A stretch of 64,000 nucleotides of DNA from Streptomyces atroolivaceus (GCF_000717025.1 NZ_JNXG01000002.1:682001-746000), one strand, 5' to 3'; counted from the first letter of the stretch, positions 1 through 8,949 are shown. Numbers and translations: made by a program. Notes: generated by a model from the sequence alone, not told the origin.

Positions 1-1085
1 CCGTTCGCCTCGTAACCGGCGACGGCCAGCGCCCGGTACACCGTGTACTCGGCGGCCGGGTCCGGATTCTGGGTCCAGGGCAGCGCGCCCACGTGGCCGT
101 CGATGTGGACGAGCTGGTGCATCGCCTCCGACCAGCGTTCCATGCGGACCAGGAAGAGGACCAGCAGGTGCCGGACATGGGCGAGCATCGGGTCGTCCGG
201 GCGGGCCGCGTGCACGGCGAACATCGCGCCCTCGACCGCCTTCGACACGACGACGCCGCGGTAGAAGCCCTGCACCAGATTGACCTCGGGCAGGTGCTCG
301 TACACGGCGAACAGCGGCAGCGCGGCGAGCAGCGAGCCCTGCGGGGCACGGGCGGCGGCGGTCGTCGCGAAGCGGTCGGCCTCCTCGCGGGAGCCGTGCC
401 ACTTCTCGCACCAGAAGTGCAGGGCCGCGATGTGCGCGCCCATGTGCGCGGGGGCGCGGTCGATGATCTTCACCCAGAGCTGGTCGAACTCCTCGTGGGA
501 GTAACCCAGTCCACGGGCGACGGCCAGCTCCACGATGTACGGGATGGGGTCCCCCGGCGCCAGCAGGGCCGCCTCGCCGCAGACCGTGCGGGCCTCCTCC
601 AGGATGATCCGGAAGTCGTCGGTGCCCACCGTGCCGGTGCGCCACGCCTGCTGCACCAGGAACTCCGCGTGCACCGCCGCGGCGCCCGCGTCCTTCGGGG
701 CCTCGGCACGCCACGTCCTCAGCCACGCCCCTCCGGCGCCGGGCCGCTGGGCCAGCTCCAGGGAGGCGGCACCGGCGAACGCCTGCACCCGCTGCCAGCG
801 GACCTCGCCCTCCTTGGGCGTCCCCGCGAGCAGCTGGGAGGCGGCTTTCCAGCTCTGGATGGCCTGGACGACATCGAGGACGTCGAGGAGGTCCTGGTCG
901 GGACCCGGCATCCGGACGTCCAGCTCCTCCTGGCGGGCGAAGCCGTAGGTGTCCGGGTCGGCGGCGTCGGGCGAACCGGGCGCGACCTGGCGGATGCCGC
1001 CACGGCGTCGCAGCATGATCGGACCCACGACGGCGACGAGCATGCACACGGCGAGCAGGAACCACAGAATCTCCATGCGGTCCAT
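1..1085 (-). CDS. Membrane-anchored hypothetical protein (3' end outside window)
   Basis: An open minus-strand frame runs off the left edge, so the C-terminus is missing. I read about 361 codons without a stop. It starts MDRMEILWFLLAVCMLVAVV, giving one N-terminal membrane segment (about residues 5-23) followed by basic residues and a long Ala/Leu-rich, apparently helical cytoplasmic part. That part contains W, R and H/E-rich helices such as ALHFWCEKWHGSREEADR and could be a TPR-like array, but I recognise no catalytic motif. ATG at 1083-1085 is used; a second in-frame ATG lies 9 bases later and ribosome-site support is weak for both. It diverges from metB across about 70 bases. Function unknown. 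Confidence 0.8.
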   Translation of the reverse strand, partial: MDRMEILWFLLAVCMLVAVVGPIMLRRRGGIRQVAPGSPDAADPDTYGFARQEELDVRMPGPDQDLLDVLDVVQAIQSWKAASQLLAGTPKEGEVRWQRVQAFAGAASLELAQRPGAGGAWLRTWRAEAPKDAGAAAVHAEFLVQQAWRTGTVGTDDFRIILEEARTVCGEAALLAPGDPIPYIVELAVARGLGYSHEEFDQLWVKIIDRAPAHMGAHIAALHFWCEKWHGSREEADRFATTAAARAPQGSLLAALPLFAVYEHLPEVNLVQGFYRGVVVSKAVEGAMFAVHAARPDDPMLAHVRHLLVLFLVRMERWSEAMHQLVHIDGHVGALPWTQNPDPAAEYTVYRALAVAGYEAN

Positions 1086-1155
1086 TGTCCCCGGACGGGT
1101 ATCCGGGCGGCGAGTGGCCTGTAAGTCCCCGCCCGACGAACTACGCTCGGGCCCC

Positions 1156-2301
1156 ATGAGCGACCATCACAGCTTCGAGACCCTTGCGATCCATGCCGGC
1201 AACACGGCGGATCCCCTCACCGGCGCCGTGGTCCCGCCGATCTACCAGGTGTCCACGTACAAGCAGGACGGTGTCGGCGGCCTGCGCGGCGGTTACGAGT
1301 ACAGCCGCAGCGCCAACCCCACCCGCACCGCACTGGAGGAGAACCTCGCCGCCCTGGAGGGCGGCCGCCGCGGGCTCGCCTTCGCGTCGGGCCTCGCCGC
1401 CGAGGACTGCCTCCTGCGTACGCTGCTGACGCCCGGGGACCACGTGGTCATCCCGAACGACGCCTACGGCGGCACCTTCCGGCTGTTCGCGAAGGTGGCC
1501 TCGCGCTGGGGCGTGGAGTTCTCGGTCGCGGACACCTCCGACGTGAGCGCGGTGCGGGCGGCCCTCACCCCGCGTACGAAGGCGATCTGGGTGGAGACAC
1601 CGTCCAACCCGCTGCTCGGTATCACCGACATCGCGGCCGTCGCCGGAGTGGCCCGGCAGGCGGGCGCGCGGCTGGTCGTCGACAACACGTTCGCCAGCCC
1701 CTACCTGCAGCAGCCGCTCTCGCTCGGCGCCGACGTCGTCGTGCACTCCACCACGAAGTACATGGGCGGCCACTCGGACGTGGTCGGCGGCGCGCTCGTC
1801 GCCAGCGACCCGGAGCTGGCCGAGGAGCTGGCGTACCACCAGAACGCCATGGGCGCCGTGGCAGGGCCCTTCGACGCGTGGCTGGTCCTGCGCGGCATCA
1901 AGACCCTCGCTGTCCGCATGGACCGCCACGACGAGAACGCCACCAAGGTCGCCGACCTGCTGACCCGGCACCCCAAGGTGACTCAGGTCCTCTACCCGGG
2001 GCTGCCGGAGCACCCGGGCCACGAGGTGGCCGCCAAGCAGATGAAGGCGTTCGGCGGGATGGTGTCGTTCCGTGTCGCGGGCGGTGAGGAGGCGGCGGTC
2101 GAGGTCTGCAACCGCGCCGAGCTCTTCACGCTCGGAGAGTCGCTCGGCGGTGTGGAGTCGCTGATCGAGCACCCGGGCCGGATGACGCACGCCTCCACCG
2201 CCGGTTCCCTGCTGGAGGTGCCGTCCGACCTGGTCCGGCTGTCCGTCGGCATCGAGAACGCCGACGACCTGCTGGCCGACCTGACGCAGGCACTCGGCTG
2301 A
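1156..2301 (+). CDS. metB: Cystathionine gamma-synthase
   Basis: This 381-aa PLP enzyme of the Cys/Met metabolism family (trans-sulfuration) joins O-succinyl- or O-acetyl-homoserine to cysteine, or acts as a cystathionine gamma-lyase; the sequence alone does not separate the two. The Schiff-base lysine is K201 in HSTTKYMGGHSD, with the cofactor-site motifs YSRSANPT (about 49-56) and ASGLAAE (about 77-83). Length is typical of the family. The frame is open upstream to 949, but ATG 1156 is the family-consistent start. A TACGCT hexamer at 1142-1147 puts a predicted transcription start within about 2 bases of the ATG, so the mRNA may be leaderless. It ends in a strong hairpin at 2305-2352. Confidence 0.93.
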   Translation: MSDHHSFETLAIHAGNTADPLTGAVVPPIYQVSTYKQDGVGGLRGGYEYSRSANPTRTALEENLAALEGGRRGLAFASGLAAEDCLLRTLLTPGDHVVIPNDAYGGTFRLFAKVASRWGVEFSVADTSDVSAVRAALTPRTKAIWVETPSNPLLGITDIAAVAGVARQAGARLVVDNTFASPYLQQPLSLGADVVVHSTTKYMGGHSDVVGGALVASDPELAEELAYHQNAMGAVAGPFDAWLVLRGIKTLAVRMDRHDENATKVADLLTRHPKVTQVLYPGLPEHPGHEVAAKQMKAFGGMVSFRVAGGEEAAVEVCNRAELFTLGESLGGVESLIEHPGRMTHASTAGSLLEVPSDLVRLSVGIENADDLLADLTQALG

Positions 2302-2304
2302 CGG

Positions 2305-2352
2305 CGCGCCGTCCCTGCGGGCCGGGACGGACCCGGCCGCGGGGACGGCGCG
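2305..2352. terminator. Hairpin between metB and the DUF1059 gene
   Basis: Arms CGCGCCGTCCC (2305-2315) and GGGACGGCGCG (2342-2352) are perfectly complementary, and the 26-base centre can pair further. It lies between convergent stop codons, as expected for a bidirectional Streptomyces terminator without a U-tract. Confidence 0.65.
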
Positions 2353-2360
2353 TACGACGC

Positions 2361-2552
2361 TCAGACCGCGACCTTCTCGTCCTCCAGGGAGGCGCGGACC
2401 TGCTCGCGCAGTTCCGGGCTGTCCGTGTGCTCGTGGACCGAGACGGCGTGCTCGGCGGCGGCGCGGACGACCTCGTCCTCCTCACCGGAAATGGTGAGCG
2501 TGCAGTTCGAGACGCTCGGGTACTTACGGCAGTCGGCGACCTTGCGTGTCAT
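2361..2552 (-). CDS. DUF1059 family small protein
   Basis: This 63-aa protein starts MTRKVADCRKYPSVSNCTLT. The two cysteines in the first third, the text SGEEDEVVRAAAEHAVSVH and the length match the DUF1059 family, whose members are small proteins of unknown function. A good ribosome site (GAGGAGG) precedes the ATG at 2550-2552 by about 7 bases. It sits between convergent metB and the marR-type gene, which is on the same strand upstream, so the two may be co-transcribed. No signal peptide or membrane segment is visible. Family assignment is by recall of the motif; function unknown. Confidence 0.82.
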   Translation of the reverse strand: MTRKVADCRKYPSVSNCTLTISGEEDEVVRAAAEHAVSVHEHTDSPELREQVRASLEDEKVAV

Positions 2553-2622
2553 GGCGGGCCTCCTCGACTCGCGAGTGCAGGCCCTTCCAGGATAGATCCG
2601 GACGCTGGAGGAAGAAGGCCGG

Positions 2623-3153
2623 TCAGTTCTCCTGCACCGGCTGGTACGCCGCCTGCCGGGCGGCCAGCGAGGCGTTGAACCGGGTCAGCAGGGTGCAGAA
2701 GGTGTCGCGCTCGTCCTCGGTCCACTCGCCGGTGACCTGGGACATCAGCTCACGCCGCGAGGCGCGGACCTCCTCCAGGCGGGACTGGCCCCGCGGCGAC
2801 AGCTGCAGTACGACGGCACGCCCGTCCTCCGGGTGGGAGGTGCGCTTGACCAGGCCCGTGTCGACCAGGGGCGCGACCTGGCGGGTCACGGTCGAGGAGT
2901 CGATCCCCATGCCGGCGGCCAGCGCCTTGACGCCCATGGGGCCTTCCACGTCGAGCCGGTTGAGCAGCAGGTAGGCCGCCCGGTCCATCGAGTTGCGGAC
3001 CTGGCCGACACCGCCGAGGCGGGTCTGCTCGGCACGGCGGGCGAAGACGGCCACCTGGTGCTGGAGTGCGTCGAGCAGGTGGTCCGTTCCCGGATGTCCG
3101 GGGGTCGCGCCCCCGGAAGGAGACGCAGCAGTCGTCATGTCCTGAGGGGGCAT
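2623..3153 (-). CDS. MarR family transcriptional regulator
   Basis: About 176 aa. The winged-helix core is clear: NSMDRAAYLLLNRLDVEGPM, then LAAGMGIDSSTVTRQVAPLV as recognition helix and SHPEDGRAVVLQLSPRG as the wing. Helices flanking the domain would form the dimer interface. The frame is open far upstream; I start at ATG 3151-3153 (MPPQDMTT), and the internal ATG at 3136-3138 is an alternative that is also preceded by an AGGA. It is transcribed away from the threonine dehydratase gene, whose expression it could control, but no operator was identified. MarR proteins usually respond to phenolic or oxidative ligands; none can be named here. Confidence 0.9.
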   Translation of the reverse strand: MPPQDMTTAASPSGGATPGHPGTDHLLDALQHQVAVFARRAEQTRLGGVGQVRNSMDRAAYLLLNRLDVEGPMGVKALAAGMGIDSSTVTRQVAPLVDTGLVKRTSHPEDGRAVVLQLSPRGQSRLEEVRASRRELMSQVTGEWTEDERDTFCTLLTRFNASLAARQAAYQPVQEN

Positions 3154-3310
3154 GGCCGGGGGCTCTCTTCGTGCGGTGTCGGATGGGTGGGGGACAGAGT
3201 ACGCGGCCCCGGGGCAACGTGTACCAGCGCTGCACAAACCTGTGGACACCACCGCAGGCCGCCATGAGATGCGACGGCCCCGACGGCTCCGAGCTGCAAG
3301 ACTTGCTGTC

Positions 3311-4540
3311 ATGACCTTCCGTACGTCAGGCCCCTTTCCGCCGCTGATCCTCGACGACGTCCGGGGCGCGCAGAAGATGCTGTCCGGGGTGGCAAGAACG
3401 ACCGGGATGGAGGGAAGCCGCCATCTCAGCTCCCTCGTCGGTGCGCCGGTCCACTTCAAGTGCGAGAACCTCCAGCGCACCGGTTCGTTCAAACTGCGTG
3501 GCGCGTATGTGCGGATCGCCGGCCTCAGCCCCGTCGAACGGGCGTCCGGAGTAGTGGCCGCGAGTGCCGGAAACCATGCGCAGGGTGTAGCACTCGCGTC
3601 TTCTTTGCTCGGCGTACGCTCCACCGTCTTCATGCCGGTCGGCGCGCCCCTGCCGAAGGTCGCCGCGACCCGGGAGTACGGGGCGGAGGTCCGGCTGCAC
3701 GGACATGTCGTCGACGAGACGCTGGCAGCCGCCCAGGAGTACGCGGAGGAGACCGGAGCCGTCTTCATCCACCCCTTCGACCACCCGGACATCATCGCGG
3801 GGCAGGGCACCGTCGGCCTGGAGATCCTCGAACAGTGCCCGGAGGTCCGCACCATCGTCGTCGGCGTCGGAGGGGGCGGTCTCGCCGCCGGGATCGCGGT
3901 CGCGGTGAAGGCGCTGCGCCCCGACGTGAAGATCGTCGGTGTCCAGGCGGCGGGCGCGGCCGCGTTCCCGCCCTCGCTGTCCGCCGGGTACCCGGTGGCG
4001 GTCGACCCGGTGCAGACCATGGCCGACGGGATCAAGGTGGGACGTCCCGGCGATCTCACGTTCCCGCTGGTCCAGGAGCTGGTGGACGAGGTCCGTACGG
4101 TCTCCGAGGACGAGCTGTCCAGTGCGCTGCTGCTGTGTCTGGAGCGGGCGAAGATGGTCGTCGAGCCGGCCGGGGCGAGCCCTGTCGCGGCGCTGCTGAG
4201 CGATCCGGAGTCGTTCCGGGGGCCCGTCGTCGCCGTGCTGTCGGGCGGCAACGTGGACCCCCTGCTGATGCAGCGCGTGCTGACACACGGCATGGTCGCG
4301 GCGGGCCGGTACCTGGGGCTGCGGCTGCGGCTCACCGACCGGCCGGGGGCGCTGGCCGCGATGCTCGCCACGCTCTCCGTCGCCGACGCCAACGTGCTCG
4401 ACATCAGCCACGTACGGACCGATCCCCGGCTCGGGCTCACCGAAGCCGAGGTGGAGCTCCACCTGGAGACCAAGGGGCCGGAACACTGCGAGGAGGTCGC
4501 CTCCGCGCTGCGGGCCGCGGGCTATCTGGTGCGGTCCTGA
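3311..4540 (+). CDS. ilvA: Threonine dehydratase (threonine ammonia-lyase) with ACT domain
   Basis: A 409-aa fold-type II PLP enzyme that deaminates L-threonine to 2-oxobutyrate and ammonia, the entry to isoleucine synthesis or threonine catabolism. The PLP lysine is K61 in TGSFKLRGAY, the substrate-loop motif SAGNHAQGVA follows at about 85-94 and the glycine-rich phosphate-binding loop VGVGGGGLAAG lies near 190-200. A single C-terminal ACT domain (about 325-405, starting GLRLRLTDRPGALAAMLATL) makes it the short, one-ACT type often annotated as catabolic; biosynthetic enzymes usually carry two ACT-like modules. ATG 3311 is chosen as the family start, although its ribosome site is weak. Confidence 0.9.
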   Translation: MTFRTSGPFPPLILDDVRGAQKMLSGVARTTGMEGSRHLSSLVGAPVHFKCENLQRTGSFKLRGAYVRIAGLSPVERASGVVAASAGNHAQGVALASSLLGVRSTVFMPVGAPLPKVAATREYGAEVRLHGHVVDETLAAAQEYAEETGAVFIHPFDHPDIIAGQGTVGLEILEQCPEVRTIVVGVGGGGLAAGIAVAVKALRPDVKIVGVQAAGAAAFPPSLSAGYPVAVDPVQTMADGIKVGRPGDLTFPLVQELVDEVRTVSEDELSSALLLCLERAKMVVEPAGASPVAALLSDPESFRGPVVAVLSGGNVDPLLMQRVLTHGMVAAGRYLGLRLRLTDRPGALAAMLATLSVADANVLDISHVRTDPRLGLTEAEVELHLETKGPEHCEEVASALRAAGYLVRS

Positions 4541-4572
4541 GCGGCCGGGCCCCCGTAAAACCTGTTGTCGCT

Positions 4573-4586
4573 CGCGATGTATCGCG
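4573..4586. promoter_or_regulatory. Palindrome upstream of ABC exporter operon
   Basis: CGCGATGTATCGCG is a perfect 6-bp-arm palindrome (spacer GT) 102 bases before the ABC ATPase start. The adjacent TTAACGTGCATCGC repeats part of the motif. Such sites upstream of DrrAB-type exporters are often TetR or PadR operators. No regulator gene lies next to the operon. Confidence 0.4.
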
Positions 4587-4687
4587 TTAACGTGCATCGC
4601 CGAACATTCCGGTGTTCCCGGTCCCGCGGGGCCGGAAACTCTACGATCCGCTCAGGAATTCACGCGAAGCAACTGGGGGAAGCCCGT

Positions 4688-5692
4688 ATGCCAGGCGCCA
4701 TCTATGCCGAAGGCCTGGTGAAGACCTTCGGCGATGTACGAGCACTGGGCGGCGTCGATCTCGACGTACCCGAAGGCACCGTCCTCGGCCTGCTGGGGCC
4801 CAACGGCGCCGGCAAGACGACAGCCGTACGTGTCCTGACCACCCTGCTCCAGCCGGACAGCGGGCGGGCTGTCGTGGCGGGCATCGACGTCCTGAAGAAT
4901 CCCGACGAGGTTCGCCGCTCGATCGGCCTCTCCGGCCAGTTCGCGGCCGTCGACGAGTACCTCACAGGCCGCGAGAACCTCCAGATGGTCGGGCAGCTCT
5001 ACCAGATGAGCGCGCGTGACGCGAAGAAACGGGCCGGTGAGCTCCTGGAGAAGTTCAACCTCGCCGACGCGGCCGACCGCACCGCGAAGACGTACTCCGG
5101 AGGCATGCGCCGCCGCCTCGACCTGGCTGCCGCCCTCGTCGTCTCCCCGCCGGTGATGTTCATGGACGAGCCCACCACCGGGCTCGACCCGCGCAACCGG
5201 CAGCAGCTGTGGGAGGTCATCGAGGAGCTCGTGGCGGGCGGTACGACACTGCTGCTGACCACGCAGTACCTGGAGGAGGCCGACCACCTCGCCCACGACA
5301 TCTGCGTCATCGACCACGGCAAGGTCATCGCCCGCGGCACCTCCGACCAGCTCAAGGCCCGCACCGGCGGTGAGCGGGTCGAGGTCGTCGTCCACCAGCC
5401 CGACCAGATCGAGCCCGCCCGCTCGGTGCTCGCCGCGTACGGCAAGGGGGAGATCTCCGTCGCCGAACACACCCGCAAGCTGACCGTCCCGGTCACCGGC
5501 GGGGCCAAGCTGCTCGCCGAGGTCATCCGCGATCTCGACACCCGCGGCGTGGAGATCGACGACATCGGTCTGCGCCGCCCCACCCTCGACGACGTCTTCA
5601 TCTCGCTCACCGGCCATGCCGCCGAGCTGGAGAGGAACGGCGGGAACGCATCGACCGAGGCCGCACAGGGCCGGAAGGAGGACGGCAAGTGA
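4688..5692 (+). CDS. ABC transporter ATP-binding protein, DrrA type
   Basis: A 334-aa ATPase of the daunorubicin-resistance (DrrA) subfamily. Walker A is GPNGAGKTT at about 37-45, the signature YSGGM at 136-140 and Walker B VMFMDEP at 156-162, followed by the H-loop region. The C-terminal extension containing PTLDDVFISLTG is the hallmark of DrrA exporters and is absent from simple ABC ATPases. Start ATG 4688 follows GGGGGA. The stop codon overlaps the GTG start of the permease gene (GTGA), indicating translational coupling. Such pairs export drugs or lipids; the substrate here is unknown. A palindrome at 4573-4586 may be its operator. Confidence 0.93.
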   Translation: MPGAIYAEGLVKTFGDVRALGGVDLDVPEGTVLGLLGPNGAGKTTAVRVLTTLLQPDSGRAVVAGIDVLKNPDEVRRSIGLSGQFAAVDEYLTGRENLQMVGQLYQMSARDAKKRAGELLEKFNLADAADRTAKTYSGGMRRRLDLAAALVVSPPVMFMDEPTTGLDPRNRQQLWEVIEELVAGGTTLLLTTQYLEEADHLAHDICVIDHGKVIARGTSDQLKARTGGERVEVVVHQPDQIEPARSVLAAYGKGEISVAEHTRKLTVPVTGGAKLLAEVIRDLDTRGVEIDDIGLRRPTLDDVFISLTGHAAELERNGGNASTEAAQGRKEDGK

Positions 5693-6546
5693 GTGCCGTC
5701 ACGGACACGCCGAACCTGGCCCCGCTCAAATCACGCGGGGCGATCAGCCGGTCGGTGGCCGACTCGCTGGTCGTCGCCCGGCGGAACCTGATCCGGATGG
5801 CCAGGATCCCCGAGATGGTGATCTTCGGCCTGGTCCAGCCCATCATGTTCGTGGTGCTGTTCACCTATGTGTTCGGCGGTTCCATCAAGGTGGGCAGTTC
5901 CCTCTCGTCCACGGCCTACAAGGAATTCCTGATGGCCGGGATCTTCGCCCAGACCGTCACCTTCGCCACCGCCGGCGCCGGAGCGGGTATCGCGGACGAC
6001 ATGCACAAGGGGCTGATCGACCGCTTCAGGTCTCTGCCGATGGCCCGCGGCGCCGTCCTCACCGGACGTACCCTCGCCGACCTCGTGCAGACCGCGCTCA
6101 CCCTCGTCGTGCTCGCCGGTGTGGCACTGATCATCGGCTGGCGGACCCACGAGAACATCGGCAAGGTGCTGCTCGGCTTCCTGCTGCTGCTCCTGCTCGG
6201 TTACGCGTTCTCCTGGATCGGTGCGCTGATCGGCCTCGTCGTGCGCACTCCGGAGGCGGCCACGTCCGGCGGACTGATCTGGCTCTTCCCCCTGACGTTC
6301 ATCTCGAACGCCTTCGTGGACGCCAACCAGATGCCGACCGTCCTGCGCCACATCGCGGAATGGAACCCCTTCAGCGCCACCGTGGCGGCCTGCCGCGAAC
6401 TGTTCGGGAACGTGCCGCCGGGCTTCGTCACCTCGGACGCCTGGCCGATGCAGCACCCGATCCTCGCCTCGGTGATCTGGTCGGTCCTGATCATCGTGGT
6501 CTTCCGCACCCTGGCGGTCCGCAGGTACCGCTCGGCCACCGCCTGA
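5689..6546 (+). CDS. ABC-2 type transporter permease, DrrB type
   Basis: A 285-aa integral membrane protein with about six membrane segments, including PIMFVVLFTYVFGG near the N-terminus and LASVIWSVLIIVVFRTLAVRR at the C-terminus. The motif FPLTFISNAFVD in the penultimate loop is typical of DrrB/ABC-2 permeases. The GTG start overlaps the ATPase stop, so the two subunits are translationally coupled and should form one exporter of the (ATPase)2(permease)2 kind. It ends before a strong palindrome at 6563-6590. Confidence 0.92.
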   Translation: MSAVTDTPNLAPLKSRGAISRSVADSLVVARRNLIRMARIPEMVIFGLVQPIMFVVLFTYVFGGSIKVGSSLSSTAYKEFLMAGIFAQTVTFATAGAGAGIADDMHKGLIDRFRSLPMARGAVLTGRTLADLVQTALTLVVLAGVALIIGWRTHENIGKVLLGFLLLLLLGYAFSWIGALIGLVVRTPEAATSGGLIWLFPLTFISNAFVDANQMPTVLRHIAEWNPFSATVAACRELFGNVPPGFVTSDAWPMQHPILASVIWSVLIIVVFRTLAVRRYRSATA

Positions 6547-6562
6547 ACCCGCACGACGACGG

Positions 6563-6590
6563 AGCCCCGGCCGCACGTGCGGCCGGGGCT
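6563..6590. terminator. Bidirectional terminator between ABC permease and greA
   Basis: AGCCCCGGCCGCAC followed immediately by GTGCGGCCGGGGCT forms a 14-bp-arm palindrome between two convergent genes. Confidence 0.75.
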
Positions 6591-6608
6591 CTCTGCGTGC
6601 TGGGGGGA

Positions 6609-7106
6609 TCAGCCCTGGTACGGCTTCGCCGAGACGATCTTCACCGTGGCCTTCTTGCCGTTCGGCAGCTCGTACTCCGCGTCGTCCCCCACCCGCTTGC
6701 CGTTCACGCCCGTGCCGAGCGGGGACTGGGGGGAGTACGTCTCGATGTCCGTGCTCGCGTACTCGCGGGAGGCGAGCAGGAAGGTGACCGTGTCGTCCGG
6801 GTCGCCGTCGAAGGCGATGGTCACGACCATGCCGGGCTCGACCACGCCGTCGTCGGCGGGGGCCTCGCCGACCTTCGCGTGCTCCAGGAGTTGGGTCAGC
6901 TGGCGGACCCGGAGCTCCATCTTGCCCTGCTCCTCCTTGGCCGCGTGGTACCCGCCGTTCTCGCGGAGGTCACCCTCCTCGCGGGCCGCCGCGATCTTGA
7001 CGGAGATCTCCGTGCGCGCGGGACCAGACAGGTACTCCAGCTCCGCCTTCAGCTGGTTGTACGCCTCCGGCGTGAGCCAGGTGACGTTATCGCTGGTCTG
7101 GGTCAC
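6609..7106 (-). CDS. greA: Transcription elongation factor GreA
   Basis: This 165-aa factor re-starts backtracked RNA polymerase by stimulating transcript cleavage in the secondary channel. The N-terminal coiled coil (about 10-80) carries the acidic-tip motif EEGDLRENGGYHAAKEEQ. The C-terminal FKBP-like domain (about 90-165) includes DDTVTFLLASREY and SPLGTGVNGKRVGD. The start is GTG 7104-7106, seven bases after a GAGGAG ribosome site; longer in-frame extensions upstream lack family similarity. Convergent with the ABC operon. Confidence 0.94.
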   Translation of the reverse strand: MTQTSDNVTWLTPEAYNQLKAELEYLSGPARTEISVKIAAAREEGDLRENGGYHAAKEEQGKMELRVRQLTQLLEHAKVGEAPADDGVVEPGMVVTIAFDGDPDDTVTFLLASREYASTDIETYSPQSPLGTGVNGKRVGDDAEYELPNGKKATVKIVSAKPYQG

Positions 7107-7294
7107 AGGGTGCTCCTCGTCGGTGCTGGGAATACAAAGCAACGCCCTACCCCAAGCATGCGCTGCCACGGGTGGGCGAAACAACGAGCCTAACAATTCC
7201 GCGCGAAAAGGGGGAGAAGGTAAATCGTCACACGCGTATCCGCGCAGGTCGGTGCGGGAGCGTGGGCATCGGAGGCGGCGCGCGCCCTGCGCGG

Positions 7295-7699
7295 TCAGCC
7301 GCCCGCGGCGCACCCCTTCAGCTCGACCGCCGTCGCCCTGGAGGTGGTGCGCAGGGAGACGACCTCGTCGATCCGGCCGGTGCGCTCGTCGAACCGGAAG
7401 TCCGCCCGCCCGACCTCACCGCCGTCCTCGCTCAGGGCGCGGAGCGTGCAGTGCCCGTCGGCGTCCCGTTCCTTGCGGACCTCGAGATGGGCCTCGGCGA
7501 GGCCGTCCGAGACGATCCGTGACTTGATGACCTCGGCGCTGATGTCCTGGCCGGCCACGTAGTCGTAACCGAACCAGCCGACCATGGCGAGGAAGGCCAC
7601 ACCGAGCACCGAACCGATGATCTTCAGCTTGCGGTCCGCGCGCTCGTCCTGCGACCGGCCGTAGCGCCCTTCGGGCAAGGCCTCGCGGACCGCTGCCAT
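7295..7699 (-). CDS. DUF4307 single-pass membrane protein
   Basis: A 134-aa protein with one membrane segment (LKIIGSVLGVAFLAMVGWFGYDYV, about 25-48, split here only for description). It has a short cytoplasmic Arg-rich N-terminus with GRYGRSQDERAD and an outside domain of about 85 residues. The sequence GRYG before the membrane helix and the position divergent to mca match actinobacterial DUF4307 proteins. ATG 7697-7699 follows GGGAGG. It is divergently oriented to mca across about 97 bases, so the two may share a promoter region. Biochemical role unknown; proximity to mca is conserved in my recollection of Streptomyces genomes. Confidence 0.85.
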   Translation of the reverse strand: MAAVREALPEGRYGRSQDERADRKLKIIGSVLGVAFLAMVGWFGYDYVAGQDISAEVIKSRIVSDGLAEAHLEVRKERDADGHCTLRALSEDGGEVGRADFRFDERTGRIDEVVSLRTTSRATAVELKGCAAGG

Positions 7700-7796
7700 G
7701 ATCGTTCCTCCCGTGACGGAGATCGAGGAATTTTCCACCCCCCGGTTCAGTCACTATAGAAGCCGACCACTGCGACCAATCACTGAGGACCGAGTC

Positions 7797-8678
7797 TTGA
7801 CCGAGCAGCTGAGACTGATGGCCGTTCACGCCCACCCCGACGACGAGTCGAGCAAGGGCGCGGCCACCATGGCCAAGTACGTGTCCGAGGGGGTGGACGT
7901 CCTCGTCGTCACCTGCACAGGGGGCGAGCGGGGATCCGTCCTCAACCCGAAGCTCCAGGGGGACGCGTACATCGAGGCGAACATCCACGAGGTGCGCCGT
8001 AAGGAGATGGACGAGGCCCGCGAGATCCTGGGCGTCAAGCAGGAGTGGCTCGGCTTCGTCGACTCGGGTCTGCCCGAGGGGGACCCGCTGCCTCCGCTGC
8101 CCGAGGGCTGCTTCGCGCTGGAGGACGACGAGACGGCGGCGGGGCGTCTCGTCGCGAAGATCCGCGCCTTCAGGCCGCAGGTGATCACCACCTACGACGA
8201 GAACGGCGGGTATCCGCACCCCGACCACATCAAGACCCACACGATCTCCATGATCGCGTTCGACGGCGCCGCGGACACCGAGAGGTTCCCCGAGGCGGAG
8301 TTCGGCCCGGCCTTCCAGCCGCAGAAGCTCTACTACAACCAGGGCTTCAACAAGCCGCGGACGGTCGCCCTGCACGAGGCACTCCTCGCCCGTGGGCTGG
8401 AGTCCCCGTACGGCGAGTGGCTGGAGCGCTGGAAGGAGTTCGAGCGCGCAGAACGCACGCTGACCACGCACATCCCGTGCGACGACTTCTTCGAGATCCG
8501 TGACAAGGCGCTGATCGCGCACGCGACGCAGATCGATCCGGACGGCGGCTGGTTCCGGGTGCCGATGGACGTCCAGCGGGAGGTCTGGCCGACCGAGGAG
8601 TACGAGCTCGCCAAGTCCCTGGTCGCTACTTCCCTCCCCGAGAGCGACCTCTTCGCGGGCATCCGCGACAATGCCTGA
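7797..8678 (+). CDS. mca: Mycothiol S-conjugate amidase
   Basis: A 293-aa zinc amidase of the PIG-L/LmbE family. It cleaves mycothiol S-conjugates to glucosaminyl-inositol and a mercapturic acid that is exported, the actinobacterial detoxification route. The zinc ligands are H13 and D16 in AHPDDE and H144 in HPDH; the Mca-type TGGERGSVLNP follows at about 41-51. The start is taken as TTG 7797 because it yields the usual length and a GAGG ribosome site precedes it; the frame is open upstream to 7698. Its last codons overlap the start of the small membrane protein gene downstream. Confidence 0.94.
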   Translation: MTEQLRLMAVHAHPDDESSKGAATMAKYVSEGVDVLVVTCTGGERGSVLNPKLQGDAYIEANIHEVRRKEMDEAREILGVKQEWLGFVDSGLPEGDPLPPLPEGCFALEDDETAAGRLVAKIRAFRPQVITTYDENGGYPHPDHIKTHTISMIAFDGAADTERFPEAEFGPAFQPQKLYYNQGFNKPRTVALHEALLARGLESPYGEWLERWKEFERAERTLTTHIPCDDFFEIRDKALIAHATQIDPDGGWFRVPMDVQREVWPTEEYELAKSLVATSLPESDLFAGIRDNA

Positions 8679-8949
8679 TATGTACGCGACCCAGGCACTG
8701 ACGCAGTTCGTTCCGCTCGCCGCCAAAGAGCTCGACGAGAACAAGGTGACTCCCGGCGTCCTCGGCTTCCTCGTCTTCGCGGCGCTCGCCGTCGGGGTGT
8801 GGCTGCTGATGAAGTCGATGAACCGCCACATGGGCAAGGTCGACTTCGAGGAGGCCCCCGACCCGGCGGCGGAGCCCGCGGGCACCGACGGGAAGGCGGA
8901 GGCGGCCACCTCGGGCACGGCGAGGACGACGGCCTCGGGCAAGAGCTGA
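8671..8949 (+). CDS. Small single-pass membrane protein, coupled to mca
   Basis: A 92-aa protein whose ATG lies inside the last codons of mca, so translation is probably coupled. A second ATG at 8680 is an alternative start. One membrane segment (PGVLGFLVFAALAVGVWLLM, about 28-47) is followed by a basic stretch and an acidic, Ala/Gly/Thr-rich low-complexity tail. No enzymatic motif is present. It may be a membrane partner of mca, but no function is established. Confidence 0.8.
   Translation: MPDMYATQALTQFVPLAAKELDENKVTPGVLGFLVFAALAVGVWLLMKSMNRHMGKVDFEEAPDPAAEPAGTDGKAEAATSGTARTTASGKS

Noticed and set aside
2623..4473. Long minus-strand frame antisense to threonine dehydratase
   Set aside because: It is the MarR frame continuing by chance through third-position GC; the protein text outside the MarR part is Ser/Arg/Pro-rich.
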